From Isoetes taiwanensis (lineage: Eukaryota > Streptophyta > Lycopodiopsida > Isoetales > Isoetaceae): a DNA stretch of 64,000 bases. The stretch covers positions 17,838,089 to 17,902,088 of the forward strand of contig JAJEKV010000005.1 of assembly GCA_021234155.1 (NCBI GenBank), given 5' to 3'. Shown in pieces: positions 1 to 14,009 of this stretch (positions within the stretch are counted from its first letter, which is position 1; each line of letters begins with the position of its first letter). The translations under genes and the position numbers were made by a program. A model generated the notes under the pieces. The model was not told the DNA's origin. It did no database searches and saw nothing but the letters and a program-made list of their open reading frames with translations.

Positions 1-1442
1 AATTTGGAAAAGCATGATTGTACCTGCGGTTTGAGCTTTGCCTTGGAATTTTTCCTATTATAGAGTGTATTGCCTTTGGCAACTGGAGAGGATTCTAAAC
101 CATTGAGGTTGTTGCCTTTGCCAGAACACTCCTTTCAAGATTTATCATCAGCCTCAAAGGCATGCATGGATCAATCGTCACGTGAATGCAGTAAATCAGA
201 GTGTCAACAGAATGAAAAAATGAAAAGGAATCCATTAAGGAAACTGTGGAAATAGAAAGTAGAAATAGCTAGTAGAAAGTTCGGAAAATGTGGAAGATAA
301 AAATGGGTGCAACTAATTTTATTCAAAGAAAATAATGTAATACAAAAGCATCAAGACATCTTGCATAGGGGAAGAGGTCATGGCCATCATCTCCTCCCCA
401 GATGCTACCAATTCACCCATGATTCTAGAGCTTTGGAGAAGCTGTATAAGAATGTCCCCAAGATATTTATAATTTTTGATAGCCCCTGGCCATCCACTTG
501 GCATGATCCTTGCCCTTCTTTGACACTTCACTAATCTCCCAATTTTGTCTTCCTTCCTTTAACAATTTTCGCCTTTTCTATAACAATAAGCACAATTTGA
601 TCTTAACAAACAATAAAACACAAATTTATCTAGGGCCTCGATATTCTTCCCCTTCTGAATTCATTAGATAGTGTAATCTTCCACAAGGCCAGATTTTGCC
701 AAAAATCCGCCAAATGTACCGGATGGATTGATTGTACTGAATTCAATCCTATGCTTCTGTGGATTGAAATGACGTGACTACCGTAATGACATGTATCGGT
801 AACTGTTCTACCGGATTGTATACGTACCTGTATCGTGGTGTCGCAGAGATCAAAAATCGATAATTTAAAAATTATCGTGGTGTCGACGAGCTTTGGGTGC
901 TTTTAGCCGCTCTTCATTCATAGTCAGCCATTTCTTGAGCTCTGCCATTCAAATTTCGTGAATTTGCATGCATCCCTCATCCGAAAAAACTAGCCTCATA
1001 TATTTTTTTCTATAGCAGGAAAGTTCTGCTGTAAGCTTAGATCCATGTGTGAACTCGATAGATCTGTTCGGTTTGATATCTATTTTTAAATTTGATTTTT
1101 TTTGATGTGTGGCCTAATTCCCCAGAGCGTATACCGATGTTCCACTTCCTTTGAATCATCAAGTTCTATGGTCTACTCAGGCCCTTGGGAAACGAATGTT
1201 TGTGACGTGGTGTTCTAAAAATATATAGTACCCATTCATATTTGATGGATCAATTAAAATTGTGGATGGAAGCTATTGTAATCACCCCCAAAAATAGCAT
1301 GTGGTTTTGGATGTCATGAGTTTATACATATTTATTGTTACTATTTCCTTTGTCTAGTGCTAATAATGCATTTTGTTAAGATGTGCATTAACAAATCATT
1401 AAAACCACCACTCTTCACGTAAAAGCCGTACCACTTGTATTA

Positions 1443-1535
1443 TATCCAACCATGGATATAGTTATAGTACGCTTGCAATTTTGTTCCAACCATGGAGTTA
1501 TAGTTATAGTACGTTTGCAATTTTGGTTGACGGAA
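1443..1535. repeat. Two-copy tandem repeat, about 42 bp
   Basis: Two adjacent copies share CCAACCATGGA, TTATAGTTATAGTACG and TTGCAATTTT, with a period of about 42 bp. A second small duplication follows at about 1548-1622, sharing GATAAAAGAACCC and ATTTGTC. No coding meaning is evident. Confidence 0.7.
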
Positions 1536-1980
1536 CAAAAATAGTTGCATTATTAGACAATCAGATAAAAGAACCCTATTTGTCGACTATTAGGACAATA
1601 GGATAAAAGAACCCCATTTGTCTTTACGGCACTTAAAACATTCAAAAGACACTCTCTTGCTTATGGTCCATCAATGAGTGCGGCCATGTCATATCATATT
1701 GAGCTTAGCATGGATGGTCGATGCTAGAAGGGGGAGAGAAGCTCGAAAAACTATTGTGTGGTAGGGCAACACAATGTATAGGGAAATTGCATAAAACGAC
1801 TTAAGTCTTATAAAATTTGCACCTCACCAGTTGTAGTAGGATAGGATCTAAGCAAGATGTGAATTTATAGTTGTGGAATTTTACTTGTGCAAAAAGATAT
1901 GATTTTTTCATCCAATATAGTTGGAGCCTTCCAATGTCATGCAAAAATTAACATGTGATTTTAGTAGGCACATTGAAGCA

Positions 1981-2124
1981 GGAGGCATTTTATGACAAAT
2001 GATATCATGTGTTTAACAACCATGAGATTTTCTCATTAAATAGACATTATTAGGAGACATTTTATGACAAATGATATCATGTGTTTAACCACATGAGATT
2101 TTTTCATTAAATAGACATTATTTC
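1981..2124. repeat. Two-copy tandem repeat, about 72 bp
   Basis: Two adjacent copies of a unit contain CATTTTATGACAAATGATAT, GTGTTTAAC, CATGAGATTTT and TCATTAAATAGACATTAT. The copies differ by only a few substitutions and small indels, so the duplication is young compared with other repeats here. Confidence 0.8.
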
Positions 2125-4149
2125 CTTTATATCATTCATATCTTGTCATTTACTACATGCTTAGCGAAAATTGCTCACTGCCTTCATATTTTGACATTTA
2201 ATAACATTAATATTTAGGATATAACATTATGCAAATAAAGTATTTTACCAAAACATTATTCAACATGGACCTCATAATGGAAAGATGATATATCTTCAGA
2301 GTATCAATAAAATTGAAGCAAAGTTAGCTAACGCACTTAATAATTAGAGAGCAAAATCTCTTGTTTCGAAGATGATCGCTTAAAATGGTGCCCAAATTAG
2401 ATTTCTTGGCATTGAAGGATTCAAAGCTTTACCAACTTAACAAATCAGCCTATGAATATTGAGTTAAACCCCTTGATTAGGATGATGATTAACATTGACA
2501 TAAGCTATTGATTGGAGGCAACCGAATCTCATTATAACAAATAATAGCATGCCAAAGATCCATATTAAGCATTAAGTTGCTGAAGAGCTACTTGAACATG
2601 AGGTTCAACACTATCAATAATCTGCTTATGACTTTGTCTATGCTCTAAATCTCGGGAGCCAAATATGCAAAGATTATTCTCTTTTCCTTTGCTCGCTTTT
2701 CAAGAAGGAAAGGCTCAACGATGGATCAAGAATAATGTAGTTTGAACCTACCGCTCAAGGAAGTAATTGGTCGCGAATGCTAGGTTTCGAAGCTTGGGCT
2801 AATTGAACCAAAGAATTAGGTTTGATCATAAGAACTCAAAAAAATGGAGAAATCAAAAATGGAAAACATGTAGCCTAAGCAATAAGTGACCTTACATGTA
2901 ACCATCTCCAAAAACTATATTGTAATTATTTTGAATGATGACCTATAAATATTAAGGCAGCAATTTCATAATGGAACGCAGGAGAGCATCTCCTTGTGGT
3001 AATCAAAGAATTATCCGCATGTACTTATTGCATTAATGCTTAATGCAAATTCTACTTTAATATCCAAAAGCCAAATCCTTGGGTAAGCCATGGTCTCAAA
3101 TTACACTCTGTCATTGTGGCCATTCTTCAAACGTAAGATTCCATAGAGAAATTGAAACTATTTGCATCTCAAATATAAAAGATCAAAATTATGAAGATGC
3201 ACATCAAAATAAATGCGTATTCTCCGCCATACAAGCAAAGAAAAGACTAAGTCTAATGCTATAGATGACTAAGTAAATGCCCAGATAATCCAAGATACTT
3301 AATCAATGTTTCCAAGTAAGGCTTTCAGTAAAAGCTTGTAATGTGTTTTCATCTATTACTCTGGTGTGGTCTTTAATGGAAATAGATGCCCGCACATGGT
3401 TTTGCAAACAAAGTGTACCCTGTTTGTGTTGAAACATGTTCGTGAACATGGTATCCGAAACAAAGTAATCGCTTTAGGATCCAAAGTGTAGTTTAAGGTC
3501 TAAGCAAAATGAATAAACTTAAGTTCCATTTAGGTATAGAGCCACAACCATCTTATTATCTAGCTTAATTTTAACAATGTAATATTGTGTAAATTACCTT
3601 GATTACTTAGATCCTTAAGGGCACTCTTCTATGATTATTGCCCTTTTCCTTGCTGGTTTCTACAATAATGAGAGCTGTGAATAAATGGGTAGAAGTGACT
3701 AAGATACTAACTCAAACTAAAGCAGCATAGCATGTAAAATGAACCCATTGAAACAAACGAGTAAGCACCCAGCCTTATGTTTCCTAAAAAGAGTCATATG
3801 TGGGTGGAACAAATATAGTCCGTAGATATACCCATCCATTCTACAAATGTCCTCTTTGGGGAAAATGATCCGACCTATTATATTTATTTATATACATCAC
3901 ATAAAGTTCAATGTAAAATGATGGCGTTCTGGCTACTTCTACTTGCATACCTCCTTCCTCGGGTTTAACTCCAGCTTCCCCTCTAGCTCTTGCTATTTGC
4001 TGCCCGTTGGAAAGAAAAAACAGAGCTGAATATTTTCCCTTACCAACTTGGTTGGAAATGTGTCCCCAAGTAGATAGCAATAAATGAGTACAGCTAATTT
4101 CTAATCGGATGTGATCCCATAAATTCATGGCATCATTTTTGACCATTAC

Positions 4150-4375
4150 ATCAACATCATTTGAGGAATTCCTCGCTTATTAACCCGAACTCCTCATGGC
4201 AGCATTTTGACTATACATTACATCACCAAAATACATCATTTGAGGAATTTCGCTTTGCTAACCCTCGACACTCAAAATTCATGGCAGATATTCGACCATT
4301 ACATCAAATACATCATTTTGAGGAATTCCCTCGCTTTGCTAACTTCGACACTAAATCAGACTCCATACTTTGAAT
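4150..4375. repeat. Degenerate three-copy tandem repeat
   Basis: Three diverged copies of a unit of about 75-85 bp contain CATCATTTGAGGAATT, CTCGCTTTGCTAAC, CGACACT and TCATGGCAG. The overlapping ORFs at 4161-4373 and 4207-4389 are the translated repeat in two frames, which argues against a protein gene. Confidence 0.7.
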
Positions 4376-5640
4376 ATCAATTTAGTTAGCTTTTGCAATC
4401 TATGCCCGTGACAGCTTGAAGCTATATGTGTCCTGCACAGTCTAACCACTAAAATGAAGCTACACTACTATAATCCGCAGTCAATAAAATTGCAACTATA
4501 AAGTATCAATGCTTGCTTGATTTTGCTAATAGTAAATGTTATTTATCAACAATATATTCAAGCAATAATGGACAATAACAAATAACATGCTATGTAAAAT
4601 ACTTTTGTGCTAACCTATGACGGATAAAAGCTTTTGATCGCAAGGAGTTCCACCCCGCAATTTACAATGCCCCTTCATAGTAAATCGCTATCGATAGAAC
4701 AAAAGTTTGTATTCCCACTTTTATTCTCCCTCCGGGACTAAGATTCAAAATGGATATAAAGGATTGGAAAGATACAAATAAGGGCCTGAAGTTCTTGCAA
4801 AAACACCAAACAAAATTCCCAAACGTAAGCATCCTAGAACAGCTTAAAGGTTTCAAGGACAAATTGTTTCTGGGAAAATGCTTCATCACAACCTTAACAC
4901 TATAGGAACAACAAACATGGAAACATAATCTTACTTGAAAGGAAAGGATTGAAATACCATTTTGTTGAGGCACAAGATTTCTAGGCAGGGCCTTATCAGC
5001 ATCTACCAAGTCTTCATCGATGAAATAATGTTTCAATTACGCCCTCGCCTACACATGAAAACACTCCAAATTTGTTGTACGTTGAAAGAAAAGTCTATAT
5101 TGTTGCTGATCCAATGGCCAAAGGGAATTTTACACTTTATCTTGAACAACAGCTTTCTTTGATTTGTTTGAGAAATGCATTAGAGTTTTGCTATTGATCC
5201 AAAGAAACCATAAATCCGGCACACAAACTTATCCGCCAATAAAATAAAAAATGAAAAGGAATCAATAAACTAAACTTGGACTTATGCTTCCTAACGTAAG
5301 GATCCATGCCAAACCAAGCTTTACCGCAGGTCACTCTTCTGATTCTACCGCTGGTACATTTCTTTGTCCATATAGTTCATGATCGCCTTCCTCGATCGAC
5401 TTTGAGGCCTTGATATTCCGAATCGCGCATCTACCACAAGAATGGCAAACAGATTCCGGCCAAGACAGAACGACCCAAAGACAACCACCCATCCCGGCCC
5501 ATATTACTTCCCGCCTATAACTCTTAGCAATGATTGTATTTTATGAAGTTATGATATAATTTGTAGGCTGAGTCATCTATGATCTAGCGGTTGTAGGTTT
5601 GCTAAAGTCCTGAATTGTTCATAAACCCCGGCCCGGCACT

Positions 5641-8220
5641 TCACCATAATAGGCTTCCCTTTGTGATGGTATCGGATCGAGGTCCGGATACTAATGCCGA
5701 CTTTCGCTTCTCCAAACAAACTTGAACTTCAAACCGAAAGCAATGCGAGCAACACCAAGGACATTGGATACTGCTCTTTTTCTTTGCCATAATAAGAACA
5801 TATATGGCCACTAATCCTCGCCTGCAATTCATTCAACACCTTTGCTCTAGGCCCCCTGATACAACCATTTCATGGTCCGGTTGCCGATCCGCTGTGGCGT
5901 TAAGCCTTCCGTGGACGCCTTCTTTATCGTGCGGTATAATCGCAGCTTAATAATCATTGACGCCAATGACAGCAAGCTGCGGGGACCATCCTTCCGATCC
6001 CGCTTGGAGTTTACACCGTGACTTCCCTTTGATCGATCCAAAGGATCAGCCATTTTTCAGTCCTTCTTATTTCCGGTTCTATTGCTCTTTGATTGTCTTT
6101 GTTGAATGCAAGGTGCTCCTCGTGATGTGAACCACTCAGATACGTCAATGATCCGGAATCGCTATACCCATGTCCCCGAAATGATGAGAGATTCTATAGG
6201 GAAACGAAGTTTTGGAAAGTTAAAGTCTCGAAGTTTCTCGACCGCGAAGTCGAAACACCACCGAGAGCAAAGTGAATCCAACCCCTCAACTTCATTCTCA
6301 AGAATTGATCCCACTGCTCTCAAGTTTGTCTTCGCCATCTTCGCCCCATCGCTTCCAAACGATTTCCTCGCTTTGAAATGCCTATAAAGCGCATCCGTGA
6401 GTATGATCAATGGTTTCAACCATGTCCTTATTCCCCAACCACCTGGATATTGGTTTCATTCCATGCGATAGCCCCCTCGAGAATAACAGCCATTCATGTA
6501 CCACTCGCGATAAGGTGATCTTCTCCCCTCACCAAGCCGCTGCGAAGTACTTGATAAATCCTTGGCCTGATAGGAATTCTATGTATTGGACCCGTTGCAC
6601 CATCGATGACTTTGTCCATCGCATGGCACATCCTCCATAACCGCCTTCCAGTGGTTCCATCCGGCCTTTGAGAAATCCTGCGAATCCTGGGTTTCAGATA
6701 ATGGATGTTCGCCAGGACTACCACTTGTCCAGGGTCTAGCAGCCGATCTTGGAAACCAAAACCAAAACTTATTGGCAGTTTAGGCCTTCGCAGTTTTCTA
6801 AGCTCCACTCATGTTCAAAGTTCATAAAGGCATGGAGTACAAGATCTTGTTGGTGAAGTTAATATCACGCATTGGAAGACAAGCAGTTTGGGTTCCATTT
6901 CGTTCGCATGCAAAAGACAAGGAAACTGAAAGTATCCAGCCCGGGTCATATCCGTATTACACGCCTTGTACCCACCGCCTATGCCGCCTTGGTTATAAAG
7001 GGTGGGTCTTCATCATATTGATGGAAAATAGTGCCACCTGACCAAAAGGCCTGCATCACCAACCCCAGTCCCAAGGTTACCGAATGGAGGGGAGCTTAAC
7101 ATCACCGGTCTTAAAATGGGACCACCTCAATCCAGTTTCCTCTCCTCTCACTGCCAGTTAACGCCTGCAAAGGGAAGGGTTTTGATCGCTACGCTTTAGC
7201 TTGGTGTTGATGTGTAGGGGTTGACATAGACGGTTCAACTCCCTTTCTTCATGTCTTCCTCATCAAGGGGCACCTTTCCTTGTATTAACTGCAAGTCATG
7301 GTATGCATTGGAAGCCAACATTGCAACTCCGATGCCTCTCTTCCAACGCATCTCGCCTCTTTTGTAGGACTGTAAGTAATCCTTAGCGCCCCGCATTTTG
7401 AGCTTCTATTCTTTTAGCAGATTGTTCCATCCGGGTGATTCCCCGCCTCAGATCGTTGCTGCCTTTGTCACGCTCCCCGCATCCTTTCTATAAATTGCCT
7501 GTCAATGGCAATATCCGCCTGTGTATGGAATTCTCCATTGCCGCCCTTGCCTCTTGTCCATCGAGCTCCATATCTCTCGGTCCATTTAAACCGCTTCGGG
7601 CACCGATGATGTTCAAATGGAAAGCACACCTCCCACTCTTAAGAAAAATCAAATGGACTCCCTAATCAAGTAATCGAGAGTTGTGACATGCTTAGAAACT
7701 CCAACAAACCATGTGGGAGGGAGTCGAGACTTGCCTCTGCAGTCAAGATGGGAGGGTTCTCAAGGAGCAAGCACGCCTAAGAATGTCTACCTGGTCCTAA
7801 ATAAGGGTTCCAAGTGGTGTGGGAAGCAAGGCCTCAAAGCCGGGCGGATTTGATCTTCCCCGGAAAGGGATCCCTTGAGGAGACAACAAGGAAGGATACT
7901 TTGTGCTAGTAAGGCCTCGGAAGGATGAGGATTGTCCAACATGGTTAGGTGGCACTCTCTGATGTAACCACCAGCTATGCCTCATGGAGAGGAGTTAACT
8001 CCGGATCTAAATTCACATTGAGAGCCCATTGGGAGATACAAGAAGGCAACTTGAAGGGAGCAATACACCCATCACGGAGAAGAAGTGAGGTAAATCATGC
8101 CGATCCTCAAAGAGTGGGAATTCAGGAAGTGTGTGGTATAATAAGCATCCAAGTTCTCACATTGCATGGACAACACACACAAGATCCCAAAAGTAGAGAG
8201 ATGGACAAAAGCCAATAGAG
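5641..8220. other. GC-richer block, likely decayed mobile DNA
   Basis: Base composition rises sharply compared with both flanks. Short ORFs occur on both strands; the more protein-like ones are on the minus strand (5847-6053, 6162-6419, 6494-6808), rich in Arg, Lys and Leu. The minus-strand translation around 7380-7560 is Arg/Glu-rich and could be a decayed gag-like coiled region. I recognise no catalytic motif, LTR or terminal repeat. A decayed retroelement is the simplest reading; a broken host gene is possible. Confidence 0.35.
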
Positions 8221-9599
8221 CAACCTCCATGCTATATCATTGTATGAGGGTAGATAATATTGAGAAGCTTGAAACTTTCTCAACTAGTGTGTGCGTGGTT
8301 TGTGTAAATTTATGAGGAACAAGTAACCCAATTCTTTGTGTGATGTGTAATTATATTCAAAAGCAATCAATCTAAATGTTTTATGGGTATGAAGTCCCAT
8401 TTTCAACCGAAGTCCCAAAATTTGAGATTTGGTCCCACTCTTAATTAAATACTTAATTTCTAAAATCGCATGTAATGTATTGTGCCTCTTCAACTTCATA
8501 TACATATCATTGTCATTTTATTTTTGCATTCATATGATAGATATTCTCATTGTATTCTATGTACCTATGGTGACACGATGTATCGATTCTTTCAAGATAT
8601 GGCATGGTGCTATAAGCAATCTATGGATGAGAGGTACAACAACCTATGAAGCTCCAACTTGAAGTTATTCTACCACGCTAGCCTCATTATGTGGAACATA
8701 TGAAGCTCCGACTCAACTATTCTACCAATTCATAATTGATATAGGCTAACCTATCTTCGACACCTATTTTTCAACCATTCCATTTTGGTGGTGACAAGCC
8801 GGTTTCTCGTAGATCCTTCTAACCACATTGAAGGCCCCTGACGCACTTTATATACATATCACGTCATATTATTTTTTGCATTCATATGATGATATCCTTC
8901 ATGGTGTATTCTATATACCTATAGTAACACATGTGATCGCTCCTGCTAGTTGCCCTAATTCTAGTTCTAGTTCTAGTCATCCCACCATTTGCGCTCTTGG
9001 CTCGAGCCAACACATAATTCATACAATATTGTTAGTTCCTCGATTCTCGCCTTTGTTCATGTTTCAAATTTCATGTCGTCCAGTCCTAATTCTATTCCTA
9101 TCCTGTGACTTCCAATTCATGTTCTAGATTCAATCTAGTCCCAAGTTCATGTTATCCCTAATTTATAACTAATTCTATGTTCTTGTCCCTATTTCTATCT
9201 CTCGCCCCTCGCCTTTCATGCTCCCCGCTCAGTTCATGTTTTGTTCTAGATTTCTCACCCCAATCACACCCTATATAAGATTCAAAGATACCGCCACATT
9301 TTGCCATCCGAACACAAATCCCGGGCCATGTTCATCCATCGACTAGTCAAGACTCTTAGCCTCGCCTAATCCTCCCGTGAGGCAGTATGGAGACTTTTGA
9401 TATTTTAAAGTTGGCCAGTAAACTCAGCATCATTCGTGATGGTTGTCGTGTTGATCTCAGGCCCGAGATGATGCCATATGGTCCTATATATAGTCTACTT
9501 CCCACCGAAGTTGGAGGAAGTTTGGGGATTATATTGAAAGAATCTAGATACTAGCTTCCATAGCCATTTTCTTTTCAAAAAAGAATGATGATTTCCGCA
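8221..9599. other. Intergenic, nothing recognised
   Basis: Mixed AT-rich sequence without convincing ORFs. Two segments near 8505-8580 and 8850-8935 share wording such as TATACATATCA, TTTTTGCATTCATATGAT and GTATTCTAT, so a diverged duplication of about 340-350 bp spacing is likely. The part just before 9600 may belong to the decayed Gypsy element that follows. Confidence 0.4.
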
Positions 9600-10000
9600 C
9601 CTAGTCGTTGATTATCATGTGGACTTTAATAAAATCACGAATCAATCTGCTTTCTTTGATCCCTAATTGCTGGAGTTTCTCCAAGATGCAAGCTATTTTA
9701 ATGGGAAGATTGATCTTCATGGTTCTTCTGCCAATCTTATCCTCGATCTCGAGTGGGAAGATCTGGATATTCTGCGATGGCAATTTGAATACGTAATTAT
9801 GCCATTTGACTTACCAATCCTCTATAAGTATTCTAGCATATACAAACATGTCTTCCTAGAGCTTTGGATATTTTGTTATCATCTATCCGATGATATATTT
9901 CTATTTATTCTAAGACACTTGAAGAACATGAGAGGCATGTTCGAAAGATCCTCCAAAAGCTTCATGAGCATGGATTATATGCCAAGGAGCAAATAATATT
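9600..10000 (+). pseudogene. Ty3/Gypsy reverse-transcriptase remnant
   Basis: Translated pieces follow the order of a Gypsy reverse transcriptase. A VDFNKIT piece near 9619 corresponds to the VDYRxLNK region. FLQDASYFNGKIDLHG near 9680-9720 corresponds to the ASxFSKIDLxSG block. FEYVIMPFDL near 9785-9815 corresponds to the YxxxVMPFGL block. In another frame, [16 protein letters not shown] and LHEHGLYAK at about 9905-9985 match the sequence after the catalytic YxDD region. The YxDD box itself is degraded to SDD in the ORF frame (9890-9900). Frame changes and missing flanks show a dead fragment. No LTRs were seen nearby. Confidence 0.8.
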
Positions 10001-10689
10001 TACAATCGCTGCAATAAGAAATCACGTTAAATATATTACTATAAGATTCCAACAATTAGTGGTTTCAATATATTTTTCCGCATCTATACAATTCTAAACC
10101 CCATCTACATCAACAACCGTAATTTATAAGATGAGCCAGCAGCTAAACATCCTCCATTTCGGCCCATCCTCCTTTTACACTGCAACGTAATGTACATGCC
10201 ACCGCCACCATCCTATTATCTACAACTGGCCATCTCCCAAAACGTAGAACCTCTCCAAAATCATACTCCATCATTTGACCCCTAATTCTTTTGGTTTCCC
10301 AGATTTTTGTAGGACTAACGGAAAATTTTATCGCGAATAAAAAACCCCAAACCTGAGAGTAAACTAACCTCAAAAAAAATCCAAAAATTTCTAACCCCGA
10401 AAACCAAATTTAAACAATAGGATATTTAACGCTTTGATGCTATTGGAATTGATTCTTTATCTTGATTTCTTTTTCCTTTAGTTGGAGGTTCATTGCTCTT
10501 AGGACACACGCCACTTAGCAACATAGCGTATCAAGCAACAGCCGAAAAATGGAGTAGACAATTCACCTCCGGGCAGATGCATAGAAGCCTAAGGAAGGCA
10601 AGAAATAACCTCCACCTAATTTGCATCCCTAATCAGAGGGAATCGAAACCCCATGCATGCATCCACACAAGAGATAGATGATAGATAAT

Positions 10690-10870
10690 AGTTCTCAACG
10701 CCACGCCACTAAGCGTAAAAGATCCAACCGACATGTGACCACACACCACACTACGCCACTTACTCAAGGAAGATCCAACCGACATGTGTGACCACACACC
10801 ACACTACATTGCTTTCTCGGTTAAATCATCAACCACCTTTACATTGACATGTGACCACACACCACACTAT
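10690..10870. repeat. Degenerate tandem repeat with ACATGTGACCACACACC
   Basis: The core GACATGTG(TG)ACCACACACCACACTA occurs three times, at about 10730, 10780 and 10848. The first two copies are preceded by GATCCAACC. The unit length is irregular, about 50-70 bp. No coding or regulatory role is evident. Confidence 0.7.
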
Positions 10871-10953
10871 TGCTTTATTGGCCCTACCAACCAATTCCTT
10901 ATTGCGCCTCAATAAGTAATTTGATCCCCAACAGCATCGAAGTGCGATTCTCA

Positions 10954-10995
10954 AGCGGTTCTTTAACCGGTGACCACATTGGTTAAGGAACCGCT
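10954..10995. repeat. 15-bp inverted repeat (hairpin)
   Basis: AGCGGTTCTTTAACC (10954-10968) and GGTTAAGGAACCGCT (10981-10995) form a 15-bp stem with one G:U position around a 12-base loop. It sits alone, with no ORF beside it and no obvious target duplication. It could be a mini-MITE core or chance. Confidence 0.6.
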
Positions 10996-12639
10996 AGTGT
11001 GTTACCAATTGTAGACCAAACTTTAATGAGAAAAATTGTGAAGAGATATGCTAATTTATCATGATTATGCTTCTAGATGGATTCACCAATAACGTAGAAT
11101 GCATCCAATTGCACAAAACAAGAAAGTAATGTGGAAAAATGTGGAAAGTGATCTCAGGTTTCAAGAATAATTTTATCATCCATTCCTGAGATTGCATCAA
11201 TTCAATTTGGGATTCACCATGCAATAACCCAAAAGCATCAAATTAAAATGAAAAATAAGAAACCGTGAATGAGTTGATCGCATTTCTTCCTAGTGGATTC
11301 AAATTCATGCTTCTACCAGCGTATTAACCGGGAAGGCCTCTAATTGAACATTTAAAATAAACCTAAAAATGAGATAAAGATCTAGACGGAAATGATACCT
11401 GCCATACTATACCGCATCATGCCGATGAGAAGGAGACGAAGAAAAAGTCATGGAAGGGAAGCGAGGAAGAGAAGTGATGACCCAAATGTCGTTAGACAAG
11501 GAAAGCAGATGCCGTGAGAAGACTGATAATCCAGCTACAAGAATGACGAAAGCACATATAGAAATACCGGGTCTCCACCTAGGTCAACGATCCGATGATC
11601 GAGCTATAGTGAACAAAGAGTATGGCATTTGTATTCTATCAACAATTTAAGTAATATTTATATCAAAGCTTAGCTTGGGCATGCCATTAGGCTTGACGCT
11701 CCCATAGTTGTTCTAGCATTGTCATGTGTTATACCGTAGGGATTGTACATGGAGACCCATGAACTTGCATACCCCGGCCGGGCTTGAATCCCATTATGAC
11801 ATGCTATTATTTCGTTGTAGCATGATATGAGACCCACTTAACTCTTTGCATGCCCTCGCCATCCCATTATGACATGTTATTGTCATTAAGGTAAACGATG
11901 TGATATAACATCATCTCAATTTATTCTAAACCCAATTAGTGCCTCCTGACCCTCGCTATGGCATCTAAGAGATCGCTACATTCTCCTTGTTATGTTTGCC
12001 TTTAAAATAAAAAAATGTAATGCCGGTCATTACATTAAATGCCTTAGTAATAGCAATAATCTCTATAGAAACTTAGTGATGCATTTCAATCTAATAAGAT
12101 GTTTTGCCATCATTATTGCCGAATCAAAGGATGGCAACATGAGATGGCGTATTAAGCATCCCAACAGATATGCTTCATACAAGTCTTTATATCCACATTA
12201 AAACAAAGGCTATAAAATCCTTTTTGAGAAGAACAATGTATCAAGCTTCCAGTTCATCCATGAAAGGATGCTAATGAATTTGAAAACATGTCCAAAACTT
12301 CAAACGAACCAATCCACAAAGCAAAAATGTAACATAGAAATGCAACTAGGAATTCACAAAATTGGCTGCTTCCCTCCTTCAAAAAAGACATGCAAAATTA
12401 AATATCCAATTCACTATACCAACCCGTTTCTAAGGAGTTTTAAAGCCTCGACCATTTCAAGGGTTTGTTTCTCAAGACTTAGAGCTTGTTTCTCAGAATC
12501 AGGAGCAATCAATTTGCCAAGTCTAGATTGCCTATATCAAATGCCAAATCTCCAAGAAGTCTAAAGTTCAAATGTAAGCTTATATTTGTTTCATACTAGA
12601 GATAGAGATTGAGGTCAAAATTCCTTGTATTGTTCCTAT

Positions 12640-13090
12640 CAGGTGCCTGGAATATGAACCAAAACATAGAGCACATGAGTGATAAAGAGTTTACGAAGCA
12701 AGAAAGCTAAAACAAACTTTACTTGGATGAATACATGAGCAACTATGTTGTATTACATCTGAAGGACATGTGTAATGCTCCATTGAGTTCGTAGAAGCTC
12801 ATGTAGATTTAAGAATGACGTCTGCTGGGCTTTCTGAATTCAGCAAATCTACAACATCCTATCAGATGTCCGAAATATGAACCAAAACATAGAGCACATG
12901 AGTGATACAGAGTTTACATAGCAAAAAAGCTAAAAGAAACCTTACCTGGATGAAAAACATGAGAAACTATGCATCTGATGGTCAACTGTAATGATCAATC
13001 AAGTTATTTGGAGCTCCACATACACCATTTGTAATTCTATAAAAGCCACCATATATTAGACTTAAGATATGAAGTTTGTTGCGCCCTTTG
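12640..13090. repeat. Tandem repeat, period about 222 bp
   Basis: Two copies begin near 12650 and 12872. Each contains AATATGAACCAAAACATAG, AGCACATGAGTGATA, GAGTTTAC and AAGCTAAAA, then ACCTGGATGAA-like sequence and a GAATT/AAATCTACAACAT segment. Part of a third copy (AAATCTACAACATCTACTACATG) ends near 13120. The copies have many substitutions, so the array is old. Confidence 0.75.
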
Positions 13091-14009
13091 AATCCGAAAA
13101 ATCTACAACATCTACTACATGTTACCAAAACATAAGAAAAAAAAAATTGGAGGGTAATATGCAAGGGTGGAGATTGGAAGGTAATACACAATTGTGGAAG
13201 ACCGACAACGCAAATAAAGATCTACAAATCGTGTGAAACCTAGTCTATGTAATGCCTGGCATCCATGTCGAAAAGTTTGGTGCCAAATCGAAGCTCACAC
13301 TTGCAATATACGTTGTGGGTCTGTGCGTAACACATGTCTGTCGATCAAAGACCGAGCGATCAAGGACCCCAAAAATCAAATAATATATTTTCAATTTGGC
13401 AAACCGAAAATTTTTCCCGTCCACTTAACTCCCAAAAACCTTAGAGAAATAATTTGAAAAAAATTCCAGAAACATTTTTGGCCATGGCGGTAGTACCCAA
13501 ATTAACAAGATTGATATCCTTTGGATAATGTACGACACTTTATACGGGTTTTCCCTAAGACTATGGACACATAAAGTACTCAACCGTTAGCATTACAGAT
13601 AATGTACTCAATTGTTAGTGTCACAAATGTGTAGATACATATAATGTCCATGCTTCATATATTGACCATGAATTTTGATTCATAGCTGACTTAAGATGTA
13701 TTTGTTTGAATTGCAGAAATAAAATTTGAGGGCCCATCTGCCCGTCTCAATTTTCAGGCAGCGTGCAACTGTGCGAATGGACGCAATCATTCTACGCTTT
13801 TGCATGAGCAAATATGTTAACAAGTACCATTATCGAACCCCGGCAATTGTGGAATTAATTTTATTTTTGTAGTGTGTTGTTTTTACTAGCTCTAAAACCC
13901 AGGCATCCCAAAGCTTACTTAGAAAGCACGTGTCATCTAGTAGGTGCATATAGACTTCCAATCTCGGTTATATTGCTATTGTAATCAGTTCCAGTAATCA
14001 GTTCCAGAG

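Larger units (their letters stand above)
1..5640. other. Intergenic, no recognisable gene
   Basis: This AT-rich stretch has only short ORFs in all frames and none resembles a family I know. The two longest are on the minus strand (3841-4146, 101 codons; 4662-5036, 124 codons); they lack recognisable motifs and have no clear splice context. Local tandem duplications are listed separately. A 20-bp palindrome-like hairpin lies near 857-876 (9-bp arms CGATAATTT, 2-base centre). I see no coding, RNA or intact mobile feature otherwise. Confidence 0.5.
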
